Shown here one piece after another: positions 14,021 to 22,228 of a stretch of DNA of 27,733 nt. The notes beneath the pieces were generated by a model, which saw only the letters and a program-made list of their open reading frames with translations, was not told the DNA's origin and did no database searches. Both the position numbers and the translations under genes were made by a program. Source of the stretch: an uncultured Oscillospiraceae bacterium (lineage in GTDB: Bacteria > Bacillota > Clostridia > Oscillospirales > Oscillospiraceae); contig CAKUJN010000022.1 of assembly GCA_934661735.1 (NCBI GenBank), forward strand, positions 1 through 27,733. Direction: 5' to 3'. Position 1 is the stretch's first letter, and each line of letters starts with the position of its first letter.

Positions 14021-14707
14021 ATGAAACAATACAATCATCAACTGCCAAAGGCCGTGCTGTTCGATATGGACGGCACAATTCTGGATTCCAGCGCCATGTG
14101 GGATGCAATTCCGTATCTGGTGCTCAAGGATCTGGACCGTGTACCGGAGCCGGACGTTCAGACGGACGTATTCCCGCTTGGCGTGCGCGAAATGGCTGCG
14201 TATTTCAAGCGGCGCTATCAGCCGGTGCAGAGTGAGGCCGAGGTCTATGAAATCATTGCCGCGCACATCCGCCGGTATTATCACGAGCAGGCGCAGCTGA
14301 AGGCCGGCGTGCTGCCGCTGATGCGGCGGCTTTTCGAGCATGGCGTTCAGCTGGCCGTATGCACTGCCACCGCGCATGCGTTCAGTGACCGCGCGATGGA
14401 GATTACCGGCGCGGCGCGCTATCTCCGCGCGGTCCAAACCTGTGAGGATGTGGATGGGCGGCCGAAAAGTGATCCGGCACTTTTTCTCCACACCGCTGCA
14501 CAATGCGGTGCGGAACCGTCGGAGGTCTGGGTTTTTGAGGATGCGCTGCACAGCATCCTCGCGGCAAAGCGCGCAGGTTTTTCCGTCTGTGCGGTCGCCG
14601 ATCCGGCCTCAGCATTTCAAAAGGCGGAGATTTTGAAACTGGCGGACTGCTTCCTGAACAATTTCGACGAGTGGCCGTTGGTACTCCCCTTTTCAGCGGC
14701 ATTATAA
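14021..14707 (+). CDS. HAD-family hydrolase (beta-phosphoglucomutase-like)
   Basis: A 228-aa HAD subfamily IA protein, probably a sugar-phosphate phosphatase or phosphomutase. All four motifs are present: Asp15/Asp17 in VLFDMDGT, Thr115 in VCTATAH, Lys149 in GRPKSDP and Glu173/Asp174 in VFEDALHS. The cap domain lies between about 20 and 90. The start at 14021 has only a poor ribosome site. The gene follows the EII operon on the same strand after an 89-bp gap with a hairpin, so it may be partly co-transcribed. A role on a sugar phosphate of the same pathway fits, but is not shown. Confidence 0.87.
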   Translation: MKQYNHQLPKAVLFDMDGTILDSSAMWDAIPYLVLKDLDRVPEPDVQTDVFPLGVREMAAYFKRRYQPVQSEAEVYEIIAAHIRRYYHEQAQLKAGVLPLMRRLFEHGVQLAVCTATAHAFSDRAMEITGAARYLRAVQTCEDVDGRPKSDPALFLHTAAQCGAEPSEVWVFEDALHSILAAKRAGFSVCAVADPASAFQKAEILKLADCFLNNFDEWPLVLPFSAAL

Positions 14708-14743
14708 AGCAGGGTGCGCGGCAAATGCCGTGCACCCTGCTTT
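14706..14743. terminator. Bidirectional terminator between the HAD gene and the ABC permease gene
   Basis: A long stem of about 17 bp (14706-14722 with 14727-14743) with an AAAT loop starts at the HAD stop codon and ends in TTTGTTCTGTTG. It lies between two convergent genes. Confidence 0.75.
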
Positions 14744-14762
14744 GTTCTGTTGTGTGTTGTAA

Positions 14763-16361
14763 TTACAGTGCGGCGAAGATTCTGGCGCCGCAGGTTTTCA
14801 GCCAGCTGTAGAGCAGCGCGGAGGCCGCCGCCGTGACGGCGGCGAAAATGAGCAGGTAGAGCTCGGCGCTCATGACGCGGGCCGCAAACAGAAGGTACAG
14901 GCCGCCGAGCGCGAGCGCATAGGCCCAGCCGCCGAAGAGGGCGATCATGACGCTGCCGCTCTGCTTGATGGGCGCAATCTCGCTGGTCCATGTCAGATTC
15001 GGCATTTTGACACCGAGCGTCAGGCCAAGCAGCGCGGAGAACAGTGCGTACAGCGCGCTGACCGCGAGCAGAAGCACGCCCTGCGCTGCGTTCTGCGCAC
15101 AGACCGCCGCGGCGCATACGGCGCAGAAAAGCGTCGGGATGCCGCTGAGCAGCAGCTGCATGCGCAGCTTGGCGCGGAGCGCGCGCCACGGCTCGACCGG
15201 AAGCGATTGAATAAGCCAGAGGCTTTTGCCCTCGAGCGAAACGGACGGCGTCGCCATGTCGTTCATGGACGTAATCATGCAAACAGCCGCAGCAAGCAGA
15301 ACGGAAATTGTGCCGGTGTCATCGCTGAACACGGCAAGCAGCGTCTGCATCAGCGCGCCGCCCTTGATGAGCAGCGCGATACCGCCCGCAAGCAGGAACA
15401 GAATGCCGAGGCCGCAGTTGAGCATGTAGTTGGGGCTGGCGGTAAAGCGGCGAAGCTCCCTGCCCAGCAGAGCCGCATCCGGCGTGCGCACACGCACAGC
15501 CTTCCGGCTGTATTGTGCCTTTGCGCCGGAGGCGGAGGCCGTGGCGATTTTCAGGAAGCTGCCGGAAAGCAGCCGCCACGTCAGTACGCCGGCCGCCGCG
15601 ACGACAAGCGTCAGGATGCCCATTGCGGCCCAGTCGCCTGCGCCGGCCTGACCGAGGATGTACAGAGCACGCGCGTGCTCCAGACGCTCGCCGTATTCCG
15701 CCACATGCAGAATCAGATCCTGAATGACGGTCTGTGCCTTGAAATAGAAGAAATAATACGCGCCCAGGAATACGAGAGAGGCCAGGACCGTGATAAAGCT
15801 CTTATTTTTCAGCTTCAGGCTGATTTTTGCCACGACCCAGCCGAGAACGCAGGAGAGAATCAGCACAACCACCGAAATGAGCGCCGTCAGCAGCAGGCCG
15901 CCGGCAACGGACGCCAGCGTCAGCTTTCCTGCAATCCAGTAGACGATCACGGCCGGAACAATCACGACGGCGGAGTACATCAGGCCCATCAGGTACACGC
16001 CCAGCAGGCGCGAGGCAATGACGGTAGGCACCGGAACCGGCAGAGAAAGCAGCAGGTCGTTGTCCTTTGCCAGGTACAGCTGGGAATAGGTGTTGAACAC
16101 GCTGCCGAATGCGCCGAGGAAAACCGAAAGCAGCGCGAACAGCGCGAAATACATCCAGTCCATTCCGACGGCGGTGAACGGGCCGCAGATCGAGAAGGCA
16201 AGGTAGGTGAAAATGCCGCCGAGCAGTCCGGCCATGATCAGAACGTACAATACGATATAAAGCGCGGTGGAGAGCTTTGAGCGCTTTCTGTTCTTCTTTG
16301 CATCGTAGAAATAGCTGCGGAAGATCTCCATCATCTGCTTTTTCAGGAGCGTTTTCAGCAT
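14763..16361 (-). CDS. ABC-2 type transporter permease
   Basis: A 532-aa polytopic membrane protein. A cytosolic N-terminus (MLKTLLKKQMMEIFRSYFYD) is followed by about 12 hydrophobic segments in two halves, with a soluble central stretch around SGAKAQYSRKAVRVRTPDA. Such two-half permeases pair with a single ATPase as exporters; the substrate is unknown. The start codon overlaps the 3' end of the ATPase gene (7 bp shared), so they are translationally coupled. It ends the five-gene leftward operon from the PspC-like gene. Confidence 0.85.
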   Translation of the reverse strand: MLKTLLKKQMMEIFRSYFYDAKKNRKRSKLSTALYIVLYVLIMAGLLGGIFTYLAFSICGPFTAVGMDWMYFALFALLSVFLGAFGSVFNTYSQLYLAKDNDLLLSLPVPVPTVIASRLLGVYLMGLMYSAVVIVPAVIVYWIAGKLTLASVAGGLLLTALISVVVLILSCVLGWVVAKISLKLKNKSFITVLASLVFLGAYYFFYFKAQTVIQDLILHVAEYGERLEHARALYILGQAGAGDWAAMGILTLVVAAAGVLTWRLLSGSFLKIATASASGAKAQYSRKAVRVRTPDAALLGRELRRFTASPNYMLNCGLGILFLLAGGIALLIKGGALMQTLLAVFSDDTGTISVLLAAAVCMITSMNDMATPSVSLEGKSLWLIQSLPVEPWRALRAKLRMQLLLSGIPTLFCAVCAAAVCAQNAAQGVLLLAVSALYALFSALLGLTLGVKMPNLTWTSEIAPIKQSGSVMIALFGGWAYALALGGLYLLFAARVMSAELYLLIFAAVTAAASALLYSWLKTCGARIFAAL

Positions 16362-17068
16362 GCTTCTCCCTCCAGCTCAAGGAATACCTCTTCCAGAGAG
16401 TCGTCGCCGCGGACCTCGTCCATGGTGCCGGAGCGGACGAGGCGGCCGCCCTTGATGATGGCGACCTTGTCGCAGAGCTTTTCGGCAACCTCCAGAACAT
16501 GCGTGGAGAAGAAGATTGCGCCGCCCTGATCGCAGACCTCGCGCATCATGCCCTTGAGCAGGTGCGACGCCTTCGGGTCAAGGCCAACGAACGGCTCGTC
16601 CATAATGATGAGCTTCGGGCTGTGCAGCCATGCGGAAATGATTGCAAGCTTCTGCTTCATGCCATGCGAATACGATGCGACGGGCTGGGCCAGATCACCG
16701 GTCAGTTCGAACAGGCCGGCGTATTTTTCGATGCGCTCGGCGCGCTCGCTCTTTCCGACGCCGAAGATGTCCGCGATGAAGTTGAGATACTGCACGCCGG
16801 TCATGAATTCGTACAGGTCGGGATTGTCCGGTATGTAGGCAATCTGTCTCTTGCAGGCCAGCGGGTCGGCCTTGACGGACACGCCGCCGATGGTGATCTC
16901 GCCGGAGTCAAATTGCAGGATGCCGGCGACGGATTTGAGCGTTGTGGTCTTGCCCGCACCGTTGTGGCCGATGAAGCCGTAGATTTCGCCCGCCGCGATG
17001 TGCAGGCTCAGATCGTCCACGGCCTTCTTTTCTCCGTAGGTTTTTGTCAGGCGACGGATGTTCAGCAT
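16355..17068 (-). CDS. ABC transporter ATP-binding protein
   Basis: A 237-aa ABC ATPase that drives the permease encoded next to it. Walker A is GHNGAGKTT (34-42), the signature reads SYSHGMKQK in place of LSGGQ, Walker B is LIIMDEPFVGLD and the switch His lies in FSTHVLEVAE. Together with the ABC-2 permease this resembles antibiotic, lipid or peptide exporters. GAGGAG precedes ATG 17068. A GC-rich hairpin (17089-17107) lies in the 54-bp gap to the hydrolase gene upstream. Confidence 0.94.
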   Translation of the reverse strand: MLNIRRLTKTYGEKKAVDDLSLHIAAGEIYGFIGHNGAGKTTTLKSVAGILQFDSGEITIGGVSVKADPLACKRQIAYIPDNPDLYEFMTGVQYLNFIADIFGVGKSERAERIEKYAGLFELTGDLAQPVASYSHGMKQKLAIISAWLHSPKLIIMDEPFVGLDPKASHLLKGMMREVCDQGGAIFFSTHVLEVAEKLCDKVAIIKGGRLVRSGTMDEVRGDDSLEEVFLELEGEAC

Positions 17069-17088
17069 AAATTCTCCTCTTTCCTTTC

Positions 17089-17107
17089 GCGCGCCGCTTC
17101 GGCGCGC
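17089..17107. other. GC-rich hairpin between the hydrolase and ABC ATPase genes
   Basis: GCGCGCCG (17089-17096) pairs with CGGCGCGC (17100-17107) around a 3-nt loop. There is no U-tract on the minus strand. It may set relative expression of the two parts of the operon. Confidence 0.45.
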
Positions 17108-17122
17108 CCCATATCAAACTGT

Positions 17123-17818
17123 TTATATCTCCTGCTCGCGCAGGAAGTAAAATACGGCGCGGTTGAATGCCTCCGGCCGTTTTTCCGCGATAAAATGGTC
17201 GCCGTCGATCAGAACCAGCTGCGCACGGGTCAGACTGCGCGCGATCTGCTCGGTGTGGCTCCGGCGGATCATGTCACGCGTTCCGGCAATGACCAGCGCC
17301 GGCATGGTCAGGCGGGACAGCTGCTGCGGACGCAGGTCCGGCTCATGAACCATGAGGCCCAGAAGCTCCGCGTTTCGGGCTGCCCGTTCGCTTCTCGCCG
17401 CGAAGCACGACGCGAAGCGGTATCCAAGCTCGACCGGCAGCTGCACGCTCCGGCGGACGCCGGAGGGATTGAGATTGGCGCCGTTCAGAATCAGCGACTT
17501 TACCGCGTTCGGATACTTAGACGCAAAATACAGCGCGATGTTCCCGCCGTCGGAAAAGCCGAGCACATGCGCCTGAGAGATGCCCTGCTCCAGAAAGAAA
17601 TCGTGCAGGTCGTCGGCAAACTGGCGGAGCGTGAACGGCGCGCTCCCGCGCGGCGACGCGCCGTGGCCGCGCGTATCCACCGCGATAACGCGATAGTACG
17701 GGGCGAAATAGTCCAGCTGGTGGTGAAAATACGCGCCGCTTTCCCCGTTGCCGTGCAGCAGAATCAGCGGAAAGCCGCTCCCCTGTTCGCGGTATGCAAG
17801 CTGAATGTCCTTTGGCAT
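17123..17818 (-). CDS. Alpha/beta hydrolase
   Basis: A 231-aa serine hydrolase fold. The oxyanion motif is LLHGNGES (20-27), the nucleophile Ser89 is in GFSDGG, the acid is Asp182 in AGTRDMI, and the base is His208 in DGDHFIAEK. No signal peptide, so cytosolic. The substrate is not evident; it could be an esterase, lipase or haloperoxidase-like enzyme. GGGAG lies upstream of ATG 17818; the gap to the CDP-alcohol phosphatidyltransferase gene is only 14 bp. A link to lipid metabolism is possible from context only. Confidence 0.88.
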   Translation of the reverse strand: MPKDIQLAYREQGSGFPLILLHGNGESGAYFHHQLDYFAPYYRVIAVDTRGHGASPRGSAPFTLRQFADDLHDFFLEQGISQAHVLGFSDGGNIALYFASKYPNAVKSLILNGANLNPSGVRRSVQLPVELGYRFASCFAARSERAARNAELLGLMVHEPDLRPQQLSRLTMPALVIAGTRDMIRRSHTEQIARSLTRAQLVLIDGDHFIAEKRPEAFNRAVFYFLREQEI

Positions 17819-17832
17819 GAAAATTGCACTCC

Positions 17833-18417
17833 CTATTCCTCGGACGGGCGCTCACGCGCCGCGGCAAGCTGCCACAGGCCGCGGACATCCGTCCGGCTCT
17901 CGGTTGACAGCACATGCAGCGCAAGCGTCTCAGCCGCGGAGAGCACCGCGACAACGGCGGTGGACACGCAGTAGACCGTCCCTGCCGGCGTGCGCAGCAG
18001 ATACGGAATCAGAAAAATCGTCCCGCCGCAGAGCTTGCTGCCCCACGTGTGGGCCGCGGCAAAGCAGTGAAACCGGAGGGCGACGACCGCGTAGCCCGCC
18101 AGCCGCAGCACGACCGCAAACGCCACGAGATACCAGATCCAGACGGGCAGCAGCGCAATCATCTCCGGCAGGAGACGGAGCATCATCACGCTGTAGAACA
18201 GCAGGTCCGCCGCCGTGTCCAGCTTCGCGCCGAAGGCGCAGGCTGTGCCGGTGCGGCGCGCAAGCCAGCCGTCGAGCACATCCGTCACGCCGCACAGCGT
18301 GTACAGAACATAAAACGCCGCCGACATGGGCCGCAGAAAAATCAGCGCGACGCTTGCCGGTATGCGCAGCGCCGTGCAGGCATTGGCGGCCGTCAGAATT
18401 TTTCCGCGCTCCGTCAT
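17833..18417 (-). CDS. CDP-alcohol phosphatidyltransferase family protein
   Basis: A 194-aa integral membrane enzyme that transfers a phosphatidyl group from a CDP-lipid to an alcohol, as in PgsA or Pss. The full signature DG-x2-AR-x8-G-x3-D-x3-D is readable around DVLDGWLARRTGTA to LDTAADLL (residues about 46-71). Several membrane helices follow. The acceptor alcohol is not evident. The start codon overlaps the stop of the PspC-like gene (ATGA), which fixes the start; a longer frame upstream is a shadow. It is transcribed with the hydrolase and ABC genes. Confidence 0.88.
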   Translation of the reverse strand: MTERGKILTAANACTALRIPASVALIFLRPMSAAFYVLYTLCGVTDVLDGWLARRTGTACAFGAKLDTAADLLFYSVMMLRLLPEMIALLPVWIWYLVAFAVVLRLAGYAVVALRFHCFAAAHTWGSKLCGGTIFLIPYLLRTPAGTVYCVSTAVVAVLSAAETLALHVLSTESRTDVRGLWQLAAARERPSEE

Positions 18418-18614
18418 ACCGTCAGCTCCGGCTTGCGCGGCATGATCAGCGCCGCAAGCACATAGGCCAGCACGCCGCTCCCCGCGGCAAGCGCCAGCAC
18501 AATCCATGCGACGCGCACGATTGTCGCATCCACGCCGAAGTATTCGGCGATACCGCCGCAGACGCCGTCGATGATTTTTCCCTGATTGATTTTGTACAGC
18601 TTTCTTTCCTCCAT
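18414..18614 (-). CDS. PspC-domain membrane protein
   Basis: A 66-aa protein that is almost only a PspC domain: KINQGKIIDGVCGGIAEYFG, then VDATIVRVAWIVLALAAG, then VLAYVLAALIMPRK. The family covers envelope-stress and membrane-associated regulators; in Firmicutes single-domain members are small membrane proteins of unclear role. There is one amphipathic and one or two membrane helices. GAGGAG lies 8 nt before ATG 18614, and a near-perfect promoter lies at 18665-18693. It leads the operon and overlaps the phosphatidyltransferase gene by 4 bp. Confidence 0.9.
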   Translation of the reverse strand: MEERKLYKINQGKIIDGVCGGIAEYFGVDATIVRVAWIVLALAAGSGVLAYVLAALIMPRKPELTV

Positions 18615-18664
18615 ACTGCATGCTCCTCTCTCTCACGAAAAACGTTATGCAACGATTGTGATTA

Positions 18665-18693
18665 ATCTTAGTGACATGTCTGTGAATTGTCAA
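18665..18693 (-). promoter_or_regulatory. Promoter of the PspC-led operon
   Basis: Minus-strand TTGACA (18688-18693), a 17-bp spacer and TAAGAT (18665-18670). Confidence 0.65.
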
Positions 18694-18721
18694 GCCGGAA
18701 AAATCTTAATTTTTCCTTAAC

Positions 18722-18740
18722 CGCCGCCTGCACGGCGGCG
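18722..18740. other. Hairpin between the divergent promoters
   Basis: CGCCGCC (18722-18728) pairs with GGCGGCG (18734-18740) around a 5-nt loop. It lies between the PspC and LRR promoters; its role is unknown. Confidence 0.35.
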
Positions 18741-18755
18741 CATGGCTTTGACAGC

Positions 18756-18784
18756 TTGACATAACTCGCCGGAAAACGTATAAT
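18756..18784 (+). promoter_or_regulatory. Perfect-consensus promoter of the LRR gene
   Basis: TTGACA (18756-18761), a 17-bp spacer and TATAAT (18779-18784). A second TTGACA lies 8 bp upstream (18748-18753). Confidence 0.8.
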
Positions 18785-18820
18785 GTAGCCATATTTTCTG
18801 AATCGGATGGGTGCGTTTCC

Positions 18821-20515
18821 ATGAAGCATACATTAAAAATAATAATCCCGCTGGTGCTGATTCTCGCGCTTCTGATCACGGCGTGCTGGTTCTTTCTGAT
18901 TTACCGCCGCGACGTCACAGCCGACATTCTGATCTACTGGGCTGACCGCTTCGACGCCGCGCAGCGGTATAACCGTTCGACCGCGCTGTATCAGGCGGCG
19001 GCGAAGTTCCGTCCCGACGACGACCGCATCCCGCGGTGGCTCGCCGAGGCGTATGCCGCCAGCGGCAACTATACCAAGGCGGAGTACACGCTGGTCAGCG
19101 CCATCACGGCCATGCCGGACTCGGTGGAGCTGTACTGCGAGCTCTCGCGGATGTATCTGGCGCAGGACAAGCTCCTGGACGCGGCGAACATGCTGGGCCG
19201 CATCACCATTGACAGCGTCCGCAGCGAAATCGCCCGCCTGCGTCCCGCAGCGCCGGAGATCTATCCGGAAAGCGGCTATTACAACGACTATATCGAGGTG
19301 TCCGCGAAATCCAACGGCGGCGCGGTGTATCTGACGACCAACGGCGAATTCCCGTCGCTTCAGACGGATCTGTATGAGCAGCCTGTCATTCTGGGCGGCG
19401 GCGAGTCGACCGTGACGGCCATTGCCGTGGATCAGAACGGTCTGGTCAGCGACGTGGTGTACGGCGGCTACACCGTAGGCAACGTCGTCGAGCCGGTGAC
19501 GATCTCCGACGCGGCAATCGATCTTTATGTACGTGAGCTTCTGGGCAAGGGCGCGTCCGACGAGCTGATGTCGGATGAGCTCTGGGAGATTCAGGAGCTG
19601 GAGCTTCCGGAGGGAACGGCGTCGCTGGACGATCTGCGGCTGTTCAGCGGCCTGCTTTCGCTGACGATTCACGATCTCGGCGCGATGGACCCCTCGCCCA
19701 TCGGCACGCTGACGACGTTACAGACGCTGAATCTGTCGGGCTGTACGCTTTCGGTCTCGACGCTGGAGCTGATCGGCACGCTGCCCGATCTGCGCAGTCT
19801 GGATCTGAGCGAGTGCGCGATTGACTCTGTCAATGCGTTTGTCGGGCTGACAAAGCTGGAATATCTGGACATCTCCAACAACACCGTGTCCGATCTGACG
19901 GCGCTGTCGGCAATGACAAAGCTTCAGGAGCTGTATCTGGCCAACAACCCGATCTCCACAATCACATATCTCAGCAGCTGTCCGGAACTGAAAATCCTTT
20001 CGATTGAAAGCTGCAGTGTGTCGAAGCTCTCTCCGCTGGAGGGCAGCGCCGCGCTGGAAGAGCTGTACGCGGCGAACAATGAGATTGAGGATATCTCGCC
20101 GCTGGCCGGCTGCACGGCGCTGCGCGTGCTGGACGTCAGCTCGAATCAGATCAGCGATATTTCCATTCTGCCGGAGCTGCCGGAGCTGACCAGCTTCAAG
20201 GCGAACAACAATCAGATTACGGCCGTTCCGGTATTTGACGCGGAAACCTCAAAGCTGGTTCAGTTCAGCGCGAACTACAACCAGATTGAGGATGTGTCCG
20301 GCCTTGCGGGGCTGACGGCACTGAACTATGTGCGCGTGGACTACAACAAGGTAAAGGACGTCTACTGTCTGAAGGACAACTGGTGTCTGATTCAGGTGGA
20401 CGTGTGGGACAATCCGGTCGATACGGAGAAGATTCCGGAGATGCAGGAGCTTGGCATCATCGTCAATTACGACCCGAACTATGAACCGCCTGCCGAGGAC
20501 GCCGAAAACGGCTGA
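18821..20515 (+). CDS. Membrane-anchored TPR, chitobiase-like and LRR protein
   Basis: A 564-aa protein displayed outside the membrane. An N-terminal signal anchor (about 5-28, no lipobox cleavage context beyond TACW) is followed by a TPR-like helical part (about 38-115), a chitobiase/beta-hexosaminidase C-terminal-like beta domain (about 143-222: APEIYPESGYYNDYIEV, then VYLTTNGEFPS, ending VVYGGYTV), and about 12 leucine-rich repeats of the internalin/SDS22 type (about 250-540: LQTLNLSGCTL, LEYLDISNNTV, LQELYLANNPI). Such repeats usually bind proteins. There is no LPxTG, so it is anchored by the N-terminus. The ribosome site is weak (GGATGGG). It is monocistronic with a perfect promoter and a strong terminator. 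Confidence 0.88.
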   Translation: MKHTLKIIIPLVLILALLITACWFFLIYRRDVTADILIYWADRFDAAQRYNRSTALYQAAAKFRPDDDRIPRWLAEAYAASGNYTKAEYTLVSAITAMPDSVELYCELSRMYLAQDKLLDAANMLGRITIDSVRSEIARLRPAAPEIYPESGYYNDYIEVSAKSNGGAVYLTTNGEFPSLQTDLYEQPVILGGGESTVTAIAVDQNGLVSDVVYGGYTVGNVVEPVTISDAAIDLYVRELLGKGASDELMSDELWEIQELELPEGTASLDDLRLFSGLLSLTIHDLGAMDPSPIGTLTTLQTLNLSGCTLSVSTLELIGTLPDLRSLDLSECAIDSVNAFVGLTKLEYLDISNNTVSDLTALSAMTKLQELYLANNPISTITYLSSCPELKILSIESCSVSKLSPLEGSAALEELYAANNEIEDISPLAGCTALRVLDVSSNQISDISILPELPELTSFKANNNQITAVPVFDAETSKLVQFSANYNQIEDVSGLAGLTALNYVRVDYNKVKDVYCLKDNWCLIQVDVWDNPVDTEKIPEMQELGIIVNYDPNYEPPAEDAENG

Positions 20516-20527
20516 ACCGCATAAAAT

Positions 20528-20564
20528 AATCGCATGGCCGCAATGGCCATGCGATTGTTGTTTT
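20528..20564 (+). terminator. Intrinsic terminator of the LRR gene, shared with gltX
   Basis: A perfect 12-bp stem (20528-20539 with 20545-20556), a 5-nt loop, then GTTGTTTT. On the other strand ATTTTAT follows, so it can serve the convergent gltX too. Confidence 0.8.
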
Positions 20565-22059
20565 ACCGGCTGAGAAGCTCGATGCCCCTGCGGACGCGGG
20601 CGACGGACTCCTCTCTGCCCAGAAGCGCGGCAAGCTCGGTCGCGCCGCCGGGCGTGGACGGCTTGCCGGACAGCGCAACGCGCAGCGGCCAGAGCACGAC
20701 GGAGTTCTTCACGCCGCGTTCGGCGGCCAGCGCCGTGAGGCGCTCGTACAGCGCCTCGTTCGTCCAGGTCTCCTGTGCCTGCAGGACGGGAAGAAGCGCC
20801 TGAAGCGTTTCCAGCGAATTTTCTAGATTTGTTTTGGACTTCTTGTGGACATACAGCTCGGTGCTGTATTCCGGCAGCGCATCGAGGAAATCGACACGCT
20901 CGGGCAGGTCGGAGAGAATCTCACAGCGGGACTGCACCAGCGCCGCAACGGCGTGCAGGTCGATTGCCGGATTCGTGACCGCTCTGCGCAGCCACGGCTC
21001 GGCCTTTGCATAGAACGCCTCGGGCGTGAGCCGCTTCATATACTCGGCGTTCATCCAGCGCAGCTTCTGAATGTCAAATACGGCGGGGCTTTTGGAAATG
21101 CCGGCGATGTCAAAGACCTTTGCAAGCTCGTCCAGCGTGAAGAATTCCTGCTCGGCAAACTCGCCGCGCGGAGACCAGCCCAGGAGCGCCACATAGTTGA
21201 GCACCGCTTCGGTCAGATAACCCTGCTGGATCAGGTCCTCATAGCTGGGGTCGCCGTGGCGCTTGGACATTTTATGCTGCGCGTCGCGCATGACGGGGGA
21301 GCAGTGGACATACGTCGGGATCTCCCAGCCGAACGCCTGATACAGCAGATTGTACTTCGGCGCGGAGGAAAGATACTCGCTCCCGCGCACGACGTGCGTG
21401 ATGCCCATGAGATGGTCGTCGACGACGTTTGCAAAGTTGTAGGTGGGCAGTCCGTCGGATTTGAGCAGGATCTGATCCTCCATTTCCTTATTCTCGACGG
21501 TGATATCGCCGAAGGACGCGTCGTGGAACGTGGTGCTTCCCTCGTGTGGGATGCGCTGGCGGATGACATACGGCTCACCGGCGGCAGCGCGCGCCTTCGC
21601 TTCGGTCAGCGGCAGGTCGCGGCAGGCACAGACGTGCTTTTTGATCTGCTTCGGCTCGCTGCCGGCATCCGGCTGCTCGTCCTCGTCGCTCTTCTGGCAG
21701 AAGCAGTAGTACGCGCCGCCCTTTTCGACCAGAAGCTCGGCGTACCGGCCGAACAGGCCGCGCCGCTCGGATTGGACATATGGGCCGACGGGGCCGCCGA
21801 CATCGGGGCCTTCGTCGTGGGTCAGGCCGCACTCGGCCATCGTCCGATAGATCACATCAACCGCGCCCTCGACCAGACGGCCCTGATCGGTGTCCTCGAT
21901 GCGCAGGATGAACGTGCCGCCGTGGCTGCGCGCGATGAGCCATGTATAAAGCGCCGTGCGCAGGTTGCCGACGTGCATGTAGCCCGTGGGACTTGGCGCA
22001 AAGCGTGTGCGCACCCTGCCCTTCGGGATTCTGGCTTCCATTTCCTCAAAAAAACTCAT
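20563..22059 (-). CDS. gltX: Glutamyl-tRNA synthetase
   Basis: A class I synthetase that charges tRNA-Glu, 498 aa. The HIGH-type motif is PTGYMHVGN (24-32) and the second is KMSKR (263-267). A zinc-site-like set of cysteines sits at 119, 121, 144 and 146 (CFC and CAC). The anticodon-binding helical domain makes up the C-terminal third. In most Firmicutes this enzyme also charges tRNA-Gln for later amidation; that cannot be decided here. The start at 22059 is chosen because GGAGG precedes it; the longer frame to 22140 covers the promoter. It diverges from trpS. Confidence 0.96.
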   Translation of the reverse strand: MSFFEEMEARIPKGRVRTRFAPSPTGYMHVGNLRTALYTWLIARSHGGTFILRIEDTDQGRLVEGAVDVIYRTMAECGLTHDEGPDVGGPVGPYVQSERRGLFGRYAELLVEKGGAYYCFCQKSDEDEQPDAGSEPKQIKKHVCACRDLPLTEAKARAAAGEPYVIRQRIPHEGSTTFHDASFGDITVENKEMEDQILLKSDGLPTYNFANVVDDHLMGITHVVRGSEYLSSAPKYNLLYQAFGWEIPTYVHCSPVMRDAQHKMSKRHGDPSYEDLIQQGYLTEAVLNYVALLGWSPRGEFAEQEFFTLDELAKVFDIAGISKSPAVFDIQKLRWMNAEYMKRLTPEAFYAKAEPWLRRAVTNPAIDLHAVAALVQSRCEILSDLPERVDFLDALPEYSTELYVHKKSKTNLENSLETLQALLPVLQAQETWTNEALYERLTALAAERGVKNSVVLWPLRVALSGKPSTPGGATELAALLGREESVARVRRGIELLSR

Positions 22060-22111
22060 GACTGGGTAATCCTCCGATTCTGCACGCCGCAGGGCGTAAT
22101 TTCTAACATAT

Positions 22112-22140
22112 ATAATATATTTTCTTTGGCGCACAGTCAA
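22112..22140 (-). promoter_or_regulatory. Promoter of gltX
   Basis: Minus-strand TTGACT (22135-22140), a 17-bp spacer and TATTAT (22112-22117). Confidence 0.65.
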
Positions 22141-22147
22141 TGCTTTC

Positions 22148-22176
22148 TTGCGAAATCTGTCTGTATGTGCTAAAAT
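22148..22176 (+). promoter_or_regulatory. Promoter of the trpS operon
   Basis: TTGCGA (22148-22153), a 17-bp spacer and TAAAAT (22171-22176). The leader is only about 45 nt, too short for a T-box. Confidence 0.55.
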
Positions 22177-22228
22177 ACATGCGACTATGCAAATATAGAC
22201 AAACTATTCTGGATTCGAGGTTTTTATC

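Noticed and set aside
16277..17974. 565-aa plus-strand frame
   Set aside because: Antisense to the ABC ATPase and hydrolase genes, whose catalytic motifs are clear.
20845..22173. 442-aa plus-strand frame
   Set aside because: Antisense to gltX, with no domain of its own.
22177..22228. T-box leader for trpS
   Set aside because: The leader is only about 45-50 nt, far too short, and no T-box core sequence or terminator is present.
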